Source: Streptomyces sp. B3I8 (lineage in GTDB: Bacteria > Actinomycetota > Actinomycetes > Streptomycetales > Streptomycetaceae). Taken from it: 64,000 nt of DNA. Shown here in pieces: positions 52,406 through 61,040 of this stretch. The position numbers were made by a program, and so were the translations under genes. Each line of letters begins with the position of its first letter. Within the stretch, counting starts at the first letter, position 1. A model generated the notes under the pieces. The model had not been told where the DNA came from. It worked only from the letters and a program-made list of their open reading frames with translations, and searched no databases. The stretch covers positions 5,345,501-5,409,500 of the forward strand of contig NZ_JAUSYN010000002.1 of the NCBI RefSeq assembly GCF_030816915.1. Reading direction: 5' to 3'.

Positions 52406-53603
52406 GGGGCCCCTCCCGCCGCGTGACCGGCCTCGACAGCCGGCGGTACCCGAGGAGACCGACCGCCACCGCGACGGCCCCGGAGACCACCGGGACCCCG
52501 TACCCGGCCCGGGCCCCGGAGGCGTCGATCACCCATCCGGACACCGAGGAGCCGAGCGCGACGCCGACCGCGAGCCCGGTGCTCACCCAGGTCATGCCCT
52601 CGGTCAGTTTCGCGCGGGGTACGTGCTGCTCGATGAGGGCCATCGTCGTGATCATCGTCGGAGCGACGGACAGGCCCGCAACGAACAGCGCCACGGCCAG
52701 AGACGGCAGGTTTCCGACCAGTAGGAACGGGATCATACTCACGGCCATGGCGCAGATGCCCAGGAACCAGCGGCGTTCCGGTGCCCCGGCGAAGCGGATC
52801 AGGCCGAACAGGAGTCCGGCGGCGCAGGAACCGGTCGCGTAGAGGGCGAGGACGACACTCGCGGCCCCCTTGTGGCCCCGCTCGTCGGCGAAGGCGACGG
52901 TCACCACGTCGACCGCGCCGAAGATCGCCCCGGTCGCGGCGAAGGTGCCTACCAGCACCTGCAGACCCGGTGCGCGCAGGGCCGTGCCGCCGCCGTGGGT
53001 GGTGCGCGGATGCGGGGCCGGCTCGGTGGCGCGCTGCGAGGTCAGCCAGAGGACGCCGGCCGCGAGGAAGCACGCGGCGAGCAGCGGACCGGCCTCGGGG
53101 AACCAGCGGGTGGACAGCCCGATGGAGAGGATCGGCCCGAAGATGAAGCACACCTCGTCGACGACCGACTCGAACGAGTACGCGGTGTGCAGCTGCGGGG
53201 TGCCGCGGTAGATCGCCGCCCAGCGCGCCCTGATCATCGCGCCCAGGCTCGGCACGGTGCCGATCCCGGCCGCGCACACGAAGAGCACCCAGTCCGGCCA
53301 TCCGCGGTGCGCGGCCGGCAGCAGCACGGCCGCGGCGGACAGCGCGACCAGGGTCGCCGGACGCAGCACCCGGCGCTGCCCGTGCCGGTCGACGAGGCGC
53401 GAGATCTGCGGCCCGAGCAGCGCGGCGGACAGCGCGAGCGTCGCCGACAGCGCGCCGGCGAGCCCGTAGCGGCCGGTGAGCTGGGAGATCATCGTCACGA
53501 TGCCGATGCCCATCATCGACAGCGGCATCCGCCCGACCAGCCCGGCGGCGGAGAACGCGGCGGAGCCGGGAGCGGCGAACAGGGCGCGGTAGGGGCTGGG
53601 CAC
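52314..53603 (-). CDS. MFS transporter
   Basis: This encodes 429 aa from GTG 53603 (GGAGAG upstream). Twelve membrane helices; the loop 2-3 motif is RLVDRHGQRRVLRPA, a variant of the MFS GXXXDRXGRR signature. The hydrophilic C-terminus (HEQHGERERRHGERRDGPGE) lies within the 92-nt overlap with the FAD-oxidase gene. The substrate is unknown; this is a drug/metabolite exporter-like family. It is divergent from ferrochelatase. Confidence 0.88.
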   Translation of the reverse strand: MPSPYRALFAAPGSAAFSAAGLVGRMPLSMMGIGIVTMISQLTGRYGLAGALSATLALSAALLGPQISRLVDRHGQRRVLRPATLVALSAAAVLLPAAHRGWPDWVLFVCAAGIGTVPSLGAMIRARWAAIYRGTPQLHTAYSFESVVDEVCFIFGPILSIGLSTRWFPEAGPLLAACFLAAGVLWLTSQRATEPAPHPRTTHGGGTALRAPGLQVLVGTFAATGAIFGAVDVVTVAFADERGHKGAASVVLALYATGSCAAGLLFGLIRFAGAPERRWFLGICAMAVSMIPFLLVGNLPSLAVALFVAGLSVAPTMITTMALIEQHVPRAKLTEGMTWVSTGLAVGVALGSSVSGWVIDASGARAGYGVPVVSGAVAVAVGLLGYRRLSRPVTRREGPHEQHGERERRHGERRDGPGERRDGENRPVA

Positions 53604-53624
53604 GGGGGCTCTCCGGGGAACGCG

Positions 53625-53654
53625 GTAAGGCGTGATGCGAGGGATACGCCTTAC
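53625..53654. promoter_or_regulatory. Inverted repeat in the MFS/ferrochelatase divergent promoter
   Basis: GTAAGGCGT (53625-53633) and ACGCCTTAC (53646-53654) are perfect 9-bp inverted repeats with a 12-bp spacer (21-bp centre-to-centre), in a 115-bp gap between divergent genes. This is the expected geometry for a dimeric repressor touching both promoters. Confidence 0.55.
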
Positions 53655-53718
53655 GACCAAGGCAGGCCCAATGTACGCGGGTCCTCGCCGTGCGGTAGCC
53701 CGTGGGAGGATCGAAGAC

Positions 53719-54846
53719 ATGCCCGACGTACTCGATCCCGCCCCCTATGACGCCCTGCTGCTCCTCTCGTTCGGCGGCCCCGAAGGCCCGGACGACGTCG
53801 TTCCGTTCCTGGAGAACGTGACCCGTGGCCGCGGCATCCCCAGGGAGCGCCTGAAGGAGGTGGGGCAGCACTACTTCCTGTTCGGCGGCGTGAGCCCCAT
53901 CAACGCCCAGAACCGCACGCTGCTCGACGCCCTGCGCAAGGATTTCGCCGAGCACGGCCTCGACCTTCCCGTCTACTGGGGCAACCGCAACTGGGCGCCG
54001 TACCTGACGGACACCCTGCGCGAGATGGTCGCCGACGGCCGCCGCCGCATTCTGGTCTTCGCCACCAGCGCCTACGCCTCCTACTCCGGGTGCCGCCAGT
54101 ACCGCGAGAACCTCGCCGACGCGCTGGCCGCCCTGGAGGCGGAAGGGCTTCAGCTGCCGAAGGTCGACAAGCTGCGGCACTACTTCAACCACCCGGGCTT
54201 CGTCGAACCCATGATCGAGGGCGTCCTCGAGTCGCTGGCCGACCTCCCCGAGGACGTCCGCGACGGCGCCCACCTCGCGTTCAGCACCCACTCCGTCCCC
54301 GGCACGGCCGCCGACACCTCGGGCCCCGTCGAGCAGCACGGGGACGGCGGCGCGTACGTGCGCCAGCACCTGGACGTGGCCCGGCTGATCGCCGACGCCG
54401 TACGCGAGCGGACCGGCGTCGACCATCCGTGGCGGCTCGTCTACCAGTCGCGTTCCGGCGCCCCGCACATCCCGTGGCTGGAGCCCGACATCTGCGACCA
54501 CCTGGAGCAGTTGCACGGCGAGGGCGTGCCGGCCGTGGTGATGGCACCCATCGGGTTCGTGTCGGACCACATGGAGGTCCTCTACGACCTCGACACCGAG
54601 GCGAAGGCCAAGGCGGAGGAGCTGGGCCTGCCGGTGCGCCGGTCCGCCACCGTCGGCGCCGACCCGCGTTTCGCCGCCGCCGTGCGGGACCTGGTGACCG
54701 AGCGTGCCGCCGCCGAGCGGGGCAGGCCGGTCACCCCGTGCGCCCTCGGCGCGCTCGGCGCGAGCCACGACGTCTGCCCGGTGGGCTGCTGCCCGGCCCG
54801 CGCCCCCAAGCCCGCCGTCGCGGGCGCCGACAGCCCCTACGCGTGA
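53719..54846 (+). CDS. hemH: Coproporphyrin III ferrochelatase
   Basis: This encodes 375 aa from ATG 53719 (GGGAGGATCG upstream). It belongs to the HemH/CpfC family, which inserts iron into coproporphyrin III in the actinobacterial heme pathway. Motifs are [47 protein letters not shown] (metal-site His) and [17 protein letters not shown]. The C-terminal cysteines [18 protein letters not shown] fit the [2Fe-2S] cluster site of actinobacterial ferrochelatases. A monophosphatase gene follows after 8 bp. Confidence 0.95.
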   Translation: MPDVLDPAPYDALLLLSFGGPEGPDDVVPFLENVTRGRGIPRERLKEVGQHYFLFGGVSPINAQNRTLLDALRKDFAEHGLDLPVYWGNRNWAPYLTDTLREMVADGRRRILVFATSAYASYSGCRQYRENLADALAALEAEGLQLPKVDKLRHYFNHPGFVEPMIEGVLESLADLPEDVRDGAHLAFSTHSVPGTAADTSGPVEQHGDGGAYVRQHLDVARLIADAVRERTGVDHPWRLVYQSRSGAPHIPWLEPDICDHLEQLHGEGVPAVVMAPIGFVSDHMEVLYDLDTEAKAKAEELGLPVRRSATVGADPRFAAAVRDLVTERAAAERGRPVTPCALGALGASHDVCPVGCCPARAPKPAVAGADSPYA

Positions 54847-54854
54847 GGAGCGGC

Positions 54855-55733
54855 GTGAACCAGCCGGAACACAACCCCCTGGCACACCAGCCGGAACAGA
54901 GTCCCGAGGCAAGCCCCCCGGCGCACCAGTCCCACAAGGCCTCCTTCAAGGCCGAACTGCTGCGGATCGCCCTCGACGCGGCGGACCGCGCCGGCACCTT
55001 CCTGCGGGACGGCCGACCCGACGACCTCGGGGTGGCCGCCACCAAGTCCAGCGCGGTCGACGTCGTCACCGAGATGGACATCGCCTCCGAGAAGCTGATC
55101 ACCGGACTGCTCGCCGACGCCCGGCCCGACGACGGCGTCCTCGGCGAGGAGGGCGCCAGCGTCGAGGGCACCAGCGGAGTGCAATGGGTGATCGACCCCC
55201 TCGACGGCACGGTCAACTACCTGTACGGGCTGCCGAGCTGGGCGGTGTCCATCGCCGCCCGGGTGGACGGCGAGACCGTGGTGGGCGTCGTGTACGCGCC
55301 GCTGCGCGGCGAGACCTACCACGCGGTCCTGGAGGAGGGCGCCTATGTCAACGACCGCCCCGCTCGGGTACGGCCCGCCCCGGCGTTCGGCCAGGCCCTC
55401 GTGGGCACCGGCTTCGGCTACCTCGCAGAGCGCCGCGCCCGGCAGGCCGAGGTGATCCGCCTCCTGGTGCCCGAGGTGCGCGACATCCGCCGCGGCGGCT
55501 CGGCCGCGATCGACCTGTGCGACGTGGCGATGGGCCGGCTCGACGCGTACTACGAGCGTGGACTGCATCCCTGGGACTACGCGGCCGGCGACCTCGTCGC
55601 CCGGGAGGCGGGAGCGCTGACCGGCGGCCGCCCGGGAGAGCCCGTCTCGCCCGAACTGACGCTCGCGGCACCCCCCGGCCTCTTCGAGCCGCTCCAGGAC
55701 CGCCTGGAGGCCCTGGGCGCCTGGCACGACTAG
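54855..55733 (+). CDS. Inositol monophosphatase-family protein
   Basis: This encodes 292 aa from GTG 54855, with GAGGAGCG upstream. An N-terminal disordered Pro/Gln/Ser stretch of about 30 residues precedes the IMPase fold. Motifs are GEEGASVEG (metal Glu), DPLDGTVNYLYGLPSWAV (about 114-131) and LHPWDYAAGDLVAREAGA. It hydrolyses a sugar or inositol phosphate, Mg-dependent. Its stop codon TAG lies at the left edge of a 241-bp MITE, so the original downstream terminator has been displaced. Confidence 0.92.
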   Translation: MNQPEHNPLAHQPEQSPEASPPAHQSHKASFKAELLRIALDAADRAGTFLRDGRPDDLGVAATKSSAVDVVTEMDIASEKLITGLLADARPDDGVLGEEGASVEGTSGVQWVIDPLDGTVNYLYGLPSWAVSIAARVDGETVVGVVYAPLRGETYHAVLEEGAYVNDRPARVRPAPAFGQALVGTGFGYLAERRARQAEVIRLLVPEVRDIRRGGSAAIDLCDVAMGRLDAYYERGLHPWDYAAGDLVAREAGALTGGRPGEPVSPELTLAAPPGLFEPLQDRLEALGAWHD

Positions 55734-55973
55734 GGCCTGTTGCGAGAGTCCGGCCTGCCCCGCGACGTCATGCGCGCTCCCCCGAGCTCTCGGCTTCGCT
55801 CGGGCGGGGGACCCCCACTCGCCGTACCGGGCCCAGACCCGAGTACATCCGGTACGAGGGCCTGGGCCCGGCACTTCCCCCGAGCTCTTTCGGGCAGGGG
55901 GACCCCCGGAGCACGCACCTGACGCCGCAGGGCCCGCCCTCCGGGTGGACGACGGGACTTTCGCAACAGGCCC
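55733..55973. mobile_element. MITE with 19-bp terminal inverted repeats
   Basis: The left end GGGCCTGTTGCGAGAGTCC (55733-55751) and right end (55955-55973, reverse complement GGGCCTGTTGCGAAAGTCC) match at 18 of 19 positions. The 241-bp body has no open gene. It contains two CCCCCGAGCTCT...GGGGGACCCCC palindromic modules and a central CCGGGCCCAG...CTGGGCCCGG stem, so the whole element can fold on itself. The ends resemble IS5-family termini of Streptomyces, so a related transposase elsewhere probably mobilised it. No clear target-site duplication was seen. Confidence 0.75.
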
Positions 55974-56007
55974 CAGAACCGCTCCGCGGGCACCGAAGAC
56001 ATGCGGA

Positions 56008-56037
56008 GGGGCCCCGGTCTGGATCCACCGGGGCCCC
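56008..56037. terminator. Hairpin beyond the MITE
   Basis: GGGGCCCCGGT (56008-56018) and ACCGGGGCCCC (56027-56037) form an 11-bp perfect stem with an 8-nt loop, then TTCC. It was probably the terminator shared by the monophosphatase gene and the convergent small gene before the MITE inserted. Confidence 0.7.
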
Positions 56038-56092
56038 GTTCCACATGCCGTACGCGAGGTACGGCGACGCTCGAACGCCGTACGCGGGCGGC

Positions 56093-56266
56093 TCAGGCGT
56101 GCGTCATTCCTACCTCGACGCCGTGCTCGGCGGCCAGACGACGCAGGTCGTCGAGTTCCGACTCCTCGACCTCCACGAGGAAGTCGTCGCCGGTCTCGCG
56201 GGCCCGCGTCAGGTCGGACTCGGTCGTCCTTATGCGCTGCAGAAGTCCTGCGGTGAATGCGTCCAT
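56093..56266 (-). CDS. Small conserved helical protein
   Basis: This encodes 57 aa from ATG 56266, with GAGGGGGC upstream. The sequence MDAFTAGLLQRIRTTESDL through DDLRRLAAEHGVEVGM is acidic, amphipathic and probably a helical hairpin or coiled coil. Longer frames beyond 56266 are low-quality. The family is unknown to me; its position before cutRS suggests conservation across Streptomyces. Confidence 0.7.
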   Translation of the reverse strand: MDAFTAGLLQRIRTTESDLTRARETGDDFLVEVEESELDDLRRLAAEHGVEVGMTHA

Positions 56267-56741
56267 GCTGCGCCCCCTCGTCCTGGGTCGTGGGTCGGTG
56301 GCACCGGGGTGCCATTCGGAAGGGACGATCACGGCTCCGGCGGATGCCCGGCGCACTCCCGCCGGGCGGCGACGGTGCCGGACACCCACGTCCGCTCTGC
56401 GCAAAGCGGCCGCCGGCCCGCCACATGGGAGTGACGTGCCCAAGCAGAGTGTGATCGCGGGGTGTAAAGCCGTCCTCCCCATGCCGCGTCGCGGAGAAAC
56501 CTCAGGGGGAGAAGAAATCTCGGCGGGCGAAGAAAACCCCGGGGGACAGGATCTTCCGCCCGCCCGCCGCTCCACGGGACGTCCTCCGGCCGCACGCCCC
56601 CTTCCGGGCCGTGCTCCCGGCCGTCTTACAGCCGACTTATGGCCGAAAAGGGCAGGATGTAGCTCTCATCCACGAACAGACCCCTGCCCGCGCACCCCTG
56701 CTGTGTGCCGCGCGGGCAGGCCCCGAGGAAGGACAAACGAC
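56267..56741. other. 475-bp upstream region of cutRS
   Basis: This lies between the small gene (minus) and cutR (plus). The part nearest cutR (about 56620-56700) is AT-richer (TTATGGCCGAAAAGGG, then GATGTAGCTCTC) and probably holds the cutR promoter. I see no gene or clear regulatory repeat. Confidence 0.4.
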
Positions 56742-57395
56742 GTGCGCGTACTCGTCGTCGAGGACGAGCAGCTGCTCGCCGATGCGGTGGCCACCGGACT
56801 GCGCCGGGAGGCCATGGCCGTCGACGTCGTGTACGACGGCGCGGCCGCGCTGGAACGCATCGGCGTCAACGACTACGACGTGGTCGTCCTGGACCGCGAC
56901 CTCCCGCTCGTCCACGGCGACGACGTGTGCCGCCGGATCGTCGAGCTCGGCATGCCCACGCGCGTGCTGATGCTCACGGCCTCCGGCGACGTCAGCGACC
57001 GCGTCGAGGGCCTGGAGATCGGCGCCGACGACTACCTGCCCAAGCCGTTCGCGTTCAGCGAGCTCATCGCCCGCGTGCGCGCGCTCGGCCGGCGCACCAG
57101 TGTGCCGCTGCCGCCCGTCCTGGAGCGCGCCGGGATCAAGCTCGACCCCAACCGCCGCGAGGTCTTCCGGGACGGGCGGGAGGTGCAGCTCGCCCCCAAG
57201 GAGTTCGCGGTGCTCGAAGTCCTCATGCGCAGCGAGGGCGCCGTCGTCTCCGCCGAACAGCTCCTGGAGAAGGCCTGGGACGAGAACACGGACCCGTTCA
57301 CCAACGTCGTCCGGGTGACCGTGATGACCCTGCGCCGCAAGCTCGGCGAGCCCCCGGTGATCGTCACCGTGCCCGGCTCCGGCTACCGGATCTGA
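56742..57395 (+). CDS. cutR: CutR response regulator
   Basis: This encodes 217 aa from GTG 56742 (GAGGAAGG upstream), the length of CutR of S. lividans as I recall. OmpR type: receiver VRVLVVEDEQLLADAVATGL with phospho-acceptor Asp51 in VVLDRDLPLVHGD, Lys in LPKPFAF, and a winged helix ending in VTVMTLRRKLG and VPGSGYRI. With CutS it forms a conserved system linked to copper-related and envelope (secretion-stress) phenotypes and antibiotic production in Streptomyces. The kinase gene starts 5 bp downstream. Confidence 0.93.
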   Translation: MRVLVVEDEQLLADAVATGLRREAMAVDVVYDGAAALERIGVNDYDVVVLDRDLPLVHGDDVCRRIVELGMPTRVLMLTASGDVSDRVEGLEIGADDYLPKPFAFSELIARVRALGRRTSVPLPPVLERAGIKLDPNRREVFRDGREVQLAPKEFAVLEVLMRSEGAVVSAEQLLEKAWDENTDPFTNVVRVTVMTLRRKLGEPPVIVTVPGSGYRI

Positions 57396-57400
57396 TCCGC

Positions 57401-58645
57401 GTGGCCGCCACGCCCGCGCCCCCCGCGGCGCCCCCGAAACCCACCTGGGACCCCAACCGGCCGGAACCGCCCTTCCCGTGGCTGCGCCCGACCATCCGCA
57501 TACGGCTCACGCTGCTCTACGGCGGCATGTTCCTGATCGCCGGCATCCTGCTGCTGTCGATCATCTACCTGCTCGCCGCGCAGGCGCTGCGCACCGGCAG
57601 CGAACCGCTGTTCAAGATCGTCGAGTTCAACGACCTCAAGGTCACGAGCAACGACTGCCCGGGCGTCAACAACAAGCTGTCGCTGACCGAGTTCAACGAC
57701 GCGATCAGCGCGTGCACCGACCACCAGCGCCAGGTGGCCCTGGACCACCTGCTCAGCCGCTCCCTGCTCGCGCTGCTCGGCCTCGCCGTGATCGCGTTCG
57801 CGTTCGGCTACGCCATGGCGGGCCGCGTGTTGTCGCCGCTCGGCCGGATCACCCGTACCGCCCGCGCGGTGGCCGGCTCGGACCTGTCCCGGCGCATCGA
57901 GCTGGACGGCCCGGACGACGAGCTCAAGGAGCTCGCCGACACCTTCGACGACATGCTGGAGAGGCTGCAGCGGGCCTTCACCGCCCAGCAGCGCTTCGTC
58001 GGCAACGCCTCGCACGAACTGCGCACGCCGCTCGCGATCAACCGCACGCTCCTGGAGGTCCACCTCTCCGACCCGGGCGCACCGGTGGAGCTGCAGCAGC
58101 TCGGCAAGACGCTGCTGGCCACCAACGAACGCAGCGAGCAGCTCGTGGAGGGCCTGCTGCTGCTCGCCCGCAGCGACAACCAGATCGTCGAGCGCAAACC
58201 CGTCGACCTCGCCGAGGTCGCCGCCCAGGCCGTCGACCAGGTGCACGCCGAGGCCGAGGCCAAGGGCGTGGACATCCGCAGCACCTGCGCGCCCGCGGTG
58301 GTGCAGGGCAACGGCGTCCTGCTGGAGCGGATCGCCCTGAACCTGGTGCAGAACGCCGCGCGCTACAACGTGCCGGAGGGGGGCTGGGTGGAGGTCACCA
58401 CCGAGGTGCAGCACGGCCAGGCGGTCCTCGTGGTGTCGAACACCGGGCCGGTGGTGCCGGCCTACGAGATCGACAACCTCTTCGAACCCTTCAGACGGCT
58501 CCGTACCGAACGTACGGGCAGCGACAAGGGGGTGGGGCTCGGGCTGTCGATCGCGAGGTCGGTGGCCCGGGCGCACGGCGGGCACATCTCCGCCCGGCCG
58601 AGGGAAGGGGGAGGCCTCGTGATGCGCGTCACCCTGCCGATCTGA
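57401..58645 (+). CDS. cutS: CutS sensor histidine kinase
   Basis: This encodes 414 aa from GTG 57401. The two helices (about 35-60 and 120-145) enclose a short extracellular loop with two cysteines (NDCPGVNN and SACTDHQRQ), the probable sensing site. HAMP region RVLSPLGRITRTARAV, dimerisation helix NASHELRTPLAINRTLLEV with the phospho-acceptor His, and an HATPase domain (NLVQNAARYNV, DKGVGLGLSIARSVARAHGG). The paired cysteines fit a redox or disulfide sensor. Confidence 0.93.
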   Translation: MAATPAPPAAPPKPTWDPNRPEPPFPWLRPTIRIRLTLLYGGMFLIAGILLLSIIYLLAAQALRTGSEPLFKIVEFNDLKVTSNDCPGVNNKLSLTEFNDAISACTDHQRQVALDHLLSRSLLALLGLAVIAFAFGYAMAGRVLSPLGRITRTARAVAGSDLSRRIELDGPDDELKELADTFDDMLERLQRAFTAQQRFVGNASHELRTPLAINRTLLEVHLSDPGAPVELQQLGKTLLATNERSEQLVEGLLLLARSDNQIVERKPVDLAEVAAQAVDQVHAEAEAKGVDIRSTCAPAVVQGNGVLLERIALNLVQNAARYNVPEGGWVEVTTEVQHGQAVLVVSNTGPVVPAYEIDNLFEPFRRLRTERTGSDKGVGLGLSIARSVARAHGGHISARPREGGGLVMRVTLPI

Positions 58646-58722
58646 CATCATGTCGCCGCTCGCACGACCGGTACGGAAATTGTTTCGCTTTGGGCGTAAT
58701 TCCCGAACCGGTCATCCGGTGG

Positions 58723-58743
58723 TCACATGTGTGATCGATCACA
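58723..58743. promoter_or_regulatory. Cluster of alternating CRP-like half sites
   Basis: TCACA (58723-58727), TGTGA (58730-58734) and TCACA (58739-58743) alternate with 2- and 4-bp gaps. The last two form a perfect 14-bp palindrome TGTGATCGATCACA. CRP family sites are TGTGA-N6-TCACA, so the spacing is not standard. It lies about 85 bp after cutS and 308 bp before the DUF4193 gene. Confidence 0.5.
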
Positions 58744-58867
58744 GGACTTCTTTTTCGACTGTCTACGCTGCGTGATCATTTGGGCGTCGACAAAGCCGGA
58801 AAATACGGGTTTTCCGGTGCTGGTATCACGGGAAGTACACGGTGAGACGCCTTTGGAGGGCGCCGTG

Positions 58868-58885
58868 CGGACCGTGTACGGTCCG
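58868..58885. promoter_or_regulatory. 18-bp inverted repeat upstream of DUF4193 gene
   Basis: CGGACCG (58868-58874) and CGGTCCG (58879-58885) are a perfect inverted repeat around TGTA, in the 405-bp gap before the DUF4193 gene. It is probably an operator. The rest of the gap (58646-59050) holds no gene. Confidence 0.45.
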
Positions 58886-59050
58886 GTTCGCCATCCAACC
58901 CGATCACTCACGAGGACTCCGGTTGGGTGTCGATTGAGTAACAGACCTTGATGTGAGGCAAAATCTCCGCCTCGAGGCGGGCACAAGTCCGGCCTCCCAC
59001 GCGTTACGTGCGCTGGAGACACCCGCAGACACCCAGAGGGGGAGAGCGAA

Positions 59051-59347
59051 ATGGCAACCGACTACGACACCCCACGCAAGACCGACGACGATGTCGATTC
59101 CGACAGCCTGGAGGAACTCAAGGCCCGGCGGAACGACAAGTCGACCTCGGCCGTCGACGTCGACGAGTTCGAGGCCGCGGAAGGCCTGGAACTGCCCGGA
59201 GCGGACCTTTCCAATGAGGAGCTGGCCGTTCGGGTACTGCCCAAGCAGCAGGACGAGTTCACTTGCATGAGCTGCTTCCTGGTGCACCACCGCAGTCAGC
59301 TGGCCCGTGAGAAGAACGGCCAGCCGATCTGCCGCGACTGCGACTGA
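59051..59347 (+). CDS. DUF4193 family protein
   Basis: This encodes 98 aa from ATG 59051 with GGGGGAGAG upstream. An acidic N-terminal half (DDDVDSDSLEELKARRNDKS) is followed by FTCMSCFLVHHRSQLAREK and CRDCD, giving a C-x2-C...C-x2-C zinc-ribbon-like site. DUF4193 proteins are conserved single-copy actinobacterial proteins of unknown function. The long, repeat-rich upstream region suggests strong regulation. Confidence 0.88.
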   Translation: MATDYDTPRKTDDDVDSDSLEELKARRNDKSTSAVDVDEFEAAEGLELPGADLSNEELAVRVLPKQQDEFTCMSCFLVHHRSQLAREKNGQPICRDCD

Positions 59348-59360
59348 GGCGGGGTCGGCC

Positions 59361-60494
59361 GTGACCGGCTCGACCCCTCCCTGGAAGCGCCGCTTCCACA
59401 AGAAGGCGGAGGCGGACCCGGGGCCGCATGACGGCCCTCACGGCGTGCGTGACGACGAGCGGGGCCCCTCGGGCCCCGGAGTGCCCGAACACCCGGGAGA
59501 TCCCGGGGAGAAGGGCACCCCGGGGCACAGGGGGGCCTCGCTCGCTTCGGACGGCACGCCCATGGATCTTCCGGCGCCGGAGGATTCCGTCACGTCCACG
59601 GAATCCGCGGCGCCTGCGGCTTCTGCGGGGGTCGCGGCTCCTGCGGATTCTGCGAGGCCTTCTGGGCCTTCTGGGCCTTCTGGGCCCGCGGGGTCGGCGG
59701 ACTCCGCGGTGCCCTCGCGTTCTTCGGAGCCCTCGGGCTCTTCGGGATCCACGGACGCCGCGGCGTTCGAGGCCGCCGCGGCGGTGGGCGGGCTGCCCGT
59801 GCCCGTAGCGTCCGCGCGGGCCGTACAGGGGCGCCGGGCCGCCGCGATGCGGTCCGTGCGTACGGGGGTCCGGGCGGGCTTCCGCAAGGGCGACCACCGG
59901 GTCCGGCTGGGACTGAGCTTCCTGGCGGACCGCATCATGGACCTCGCCCCGCGCGTGCCCGTGCGTGACCTTGCGGCCCTGCGCCGGCAGTTCCCGGGAC
60001 TCGGCCCCGAGGAGCTCGCCGACAGACTCGTCGCCGGCGCGGCGGCCGCGACCGCGACGGTGGGCGCCGGTGTGGGCGCCGCCGCGATGCTGCCGACGCC
60101 GCCGGCCATGCCGGCCGAACTGGCCGCGGAGATCACCGGCGTCGCGGCCGTCGAACTGAAACTGATCGCCGAACTGCACGAGGTGTACGGCGTACGGCCG
60201 CCCGGGACGCTCGCGCAGCGCAGCACGCTGTACGTGCGGTCGTGGTCCGGTGAGCGCGGCATCGACATCGCGAAGCCGACGTCGCTGAACGCGGCGCTCG
60301 GCGGGCAGATGAAGCGGGAGCTGCGGCAGCAGATCACCAAGAGGCTGGTGCGGGACCTGCCGAACCTGATTCCGTTCCTGGTGGGGGCGGCGGTGGGGGC
60401 GATGCTGAACCGGCGCGAGACCAGGCGGCTCGGGGAGCGGGTGCGGGCGGATCTGCGGCGCGTCCAGGTTTCCTGGGACGCGCTGGAGGGGTGA
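59361..60494 (+). CDS. Conserved protein with collagen-like linker and EcsC-like helical domain
   Basis: This encodes 377 aa from GTG 59361, 13 bp after the DUF4193 stop, so probably co-transcribed. Residues 1-150 are disordered, including Gly-Pro-Ser triplet runs (PSGPSGPSGPAG) and Ser-rich stretches. Residues about 170-370 form a helical domain with Gly/Ala-rich segments (AAAATATVGAGVGAAAML, PFLVGAAVGAMLNRRETRR) resembling EcsC-like membrane-associated proteins. Function unknown. Confidence 0.72.
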   Translation: MTGSTPPWKRRFHKKAEADPGPHDGPHGVRDDERGPSGPGVPEHPGDPGEKGTPGHRGASLASDGTPMDLPAPEDSVTSTESAAPAASAGVAAPADSARPSGPSGPSGPAGSADSAVPSRSSEPSGSSGSTDAAAFEAAAAVGGLPVPVASARAVQGRRAAAMRSVRTGVRAGFRKGDHRVRLGLSFLADRIMDLAPRVPVRDLAALRRQFPGLGPEELADRLVAGAAAATATVGAGVGAAAMLPTPPAMPAELAAEITGVAAVELKLIAELHEVYGVRPPGTLAQRSTLYVRSWSGERGIDIAKPTSLNAALGGQMKRELRQQITKRLVRDLPNLIPFLVGAAVGAMLNRRETRRLGERVRADLRRVQVSWDALEG

Positions 60495-60524
60495 CCGGGG
60501 TTCGCCGCGCCCCACAAAAAGGTG

Positions 60525-60983
60525 CTATCGCGTGCGGGCTGCCTCGAGGGTGGCTGCCAGGCGTTCCGGCTCCCTGGTGGAGAGGTAGAGGTACGGGGTG
60601 GGGTCCTCGGGGTCCGTCACCTGGACGCGCAGGGCTGTGCGGACATAGGCGCGCAGCAGCATGAAGGCACGTGTGTCGGCCTTGTGCGTGCGCCAGGCCT
60701 GCGCCTCCTCCTGGTCCAGCACCTCGGACTCGCCCAGCGCGGAGACCGGGATGCGCGCGTCGCCGGCGATCAGCGCGTCGCCGACCACGCGGATGCGCGG
60801 GGAGCCGTACGCGCTCACCACGACCGCCGAGACCGCCGTACCGCCCACCAGGCCGCCCAGCATCGGCAGGGTGCCGAACGGGAGCAGGACCAGGGCCACC
60901 GCGATGCCCATCAGGAGGCACATCAGCCACCAGGAGCGGGGCGCGGTGAGACGTTCTTCGTACGCGGGCGCGGAGAGCTGCAT
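60525..60983 (-). CDS. DUF3093 membrane protein
   Basis: This encodes 152 aa from ATG 60983. Two closely spaced membrane helices (about 18-60) follow the short start YEERLTAPRSWWL. The remaining soluble part (RIRVVGDALIAGDARIPVSAL to PYLYLSTREPERLAATLEAAR) has a PH-like beta pattern. The family is actinobacterial and uncharacterised, often next to dut, as here (divergent, 57 bp gap). Confidence 0.85.
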   Translation of the reverse strand: MQLSAPAYEERLTAPRSWWLMCLLMGIAVALVLLPFGTLPMLGGLVGGTAVSAVVVSAYGSPRIRVVGDALIAGDARIPVSALGESEVLDQEEAQAWRTHKADTRAFMLLRAYVRTALRVQVTDPEDPTPYLYLSTREPERLAATLEAARTR

Positions 60984-61040
60984 GGGCCAAGCTTGGCACG
61001 GTGTCGGAGCGGGGCCGACGCGCGGGTAAGGTCTGCGCCT

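Noticed and set aside
58646..59050. Small open frames in the DUF4193 leader
   Set aside because: They lack ribosome sites and codon bias; the segment looks like a control region.
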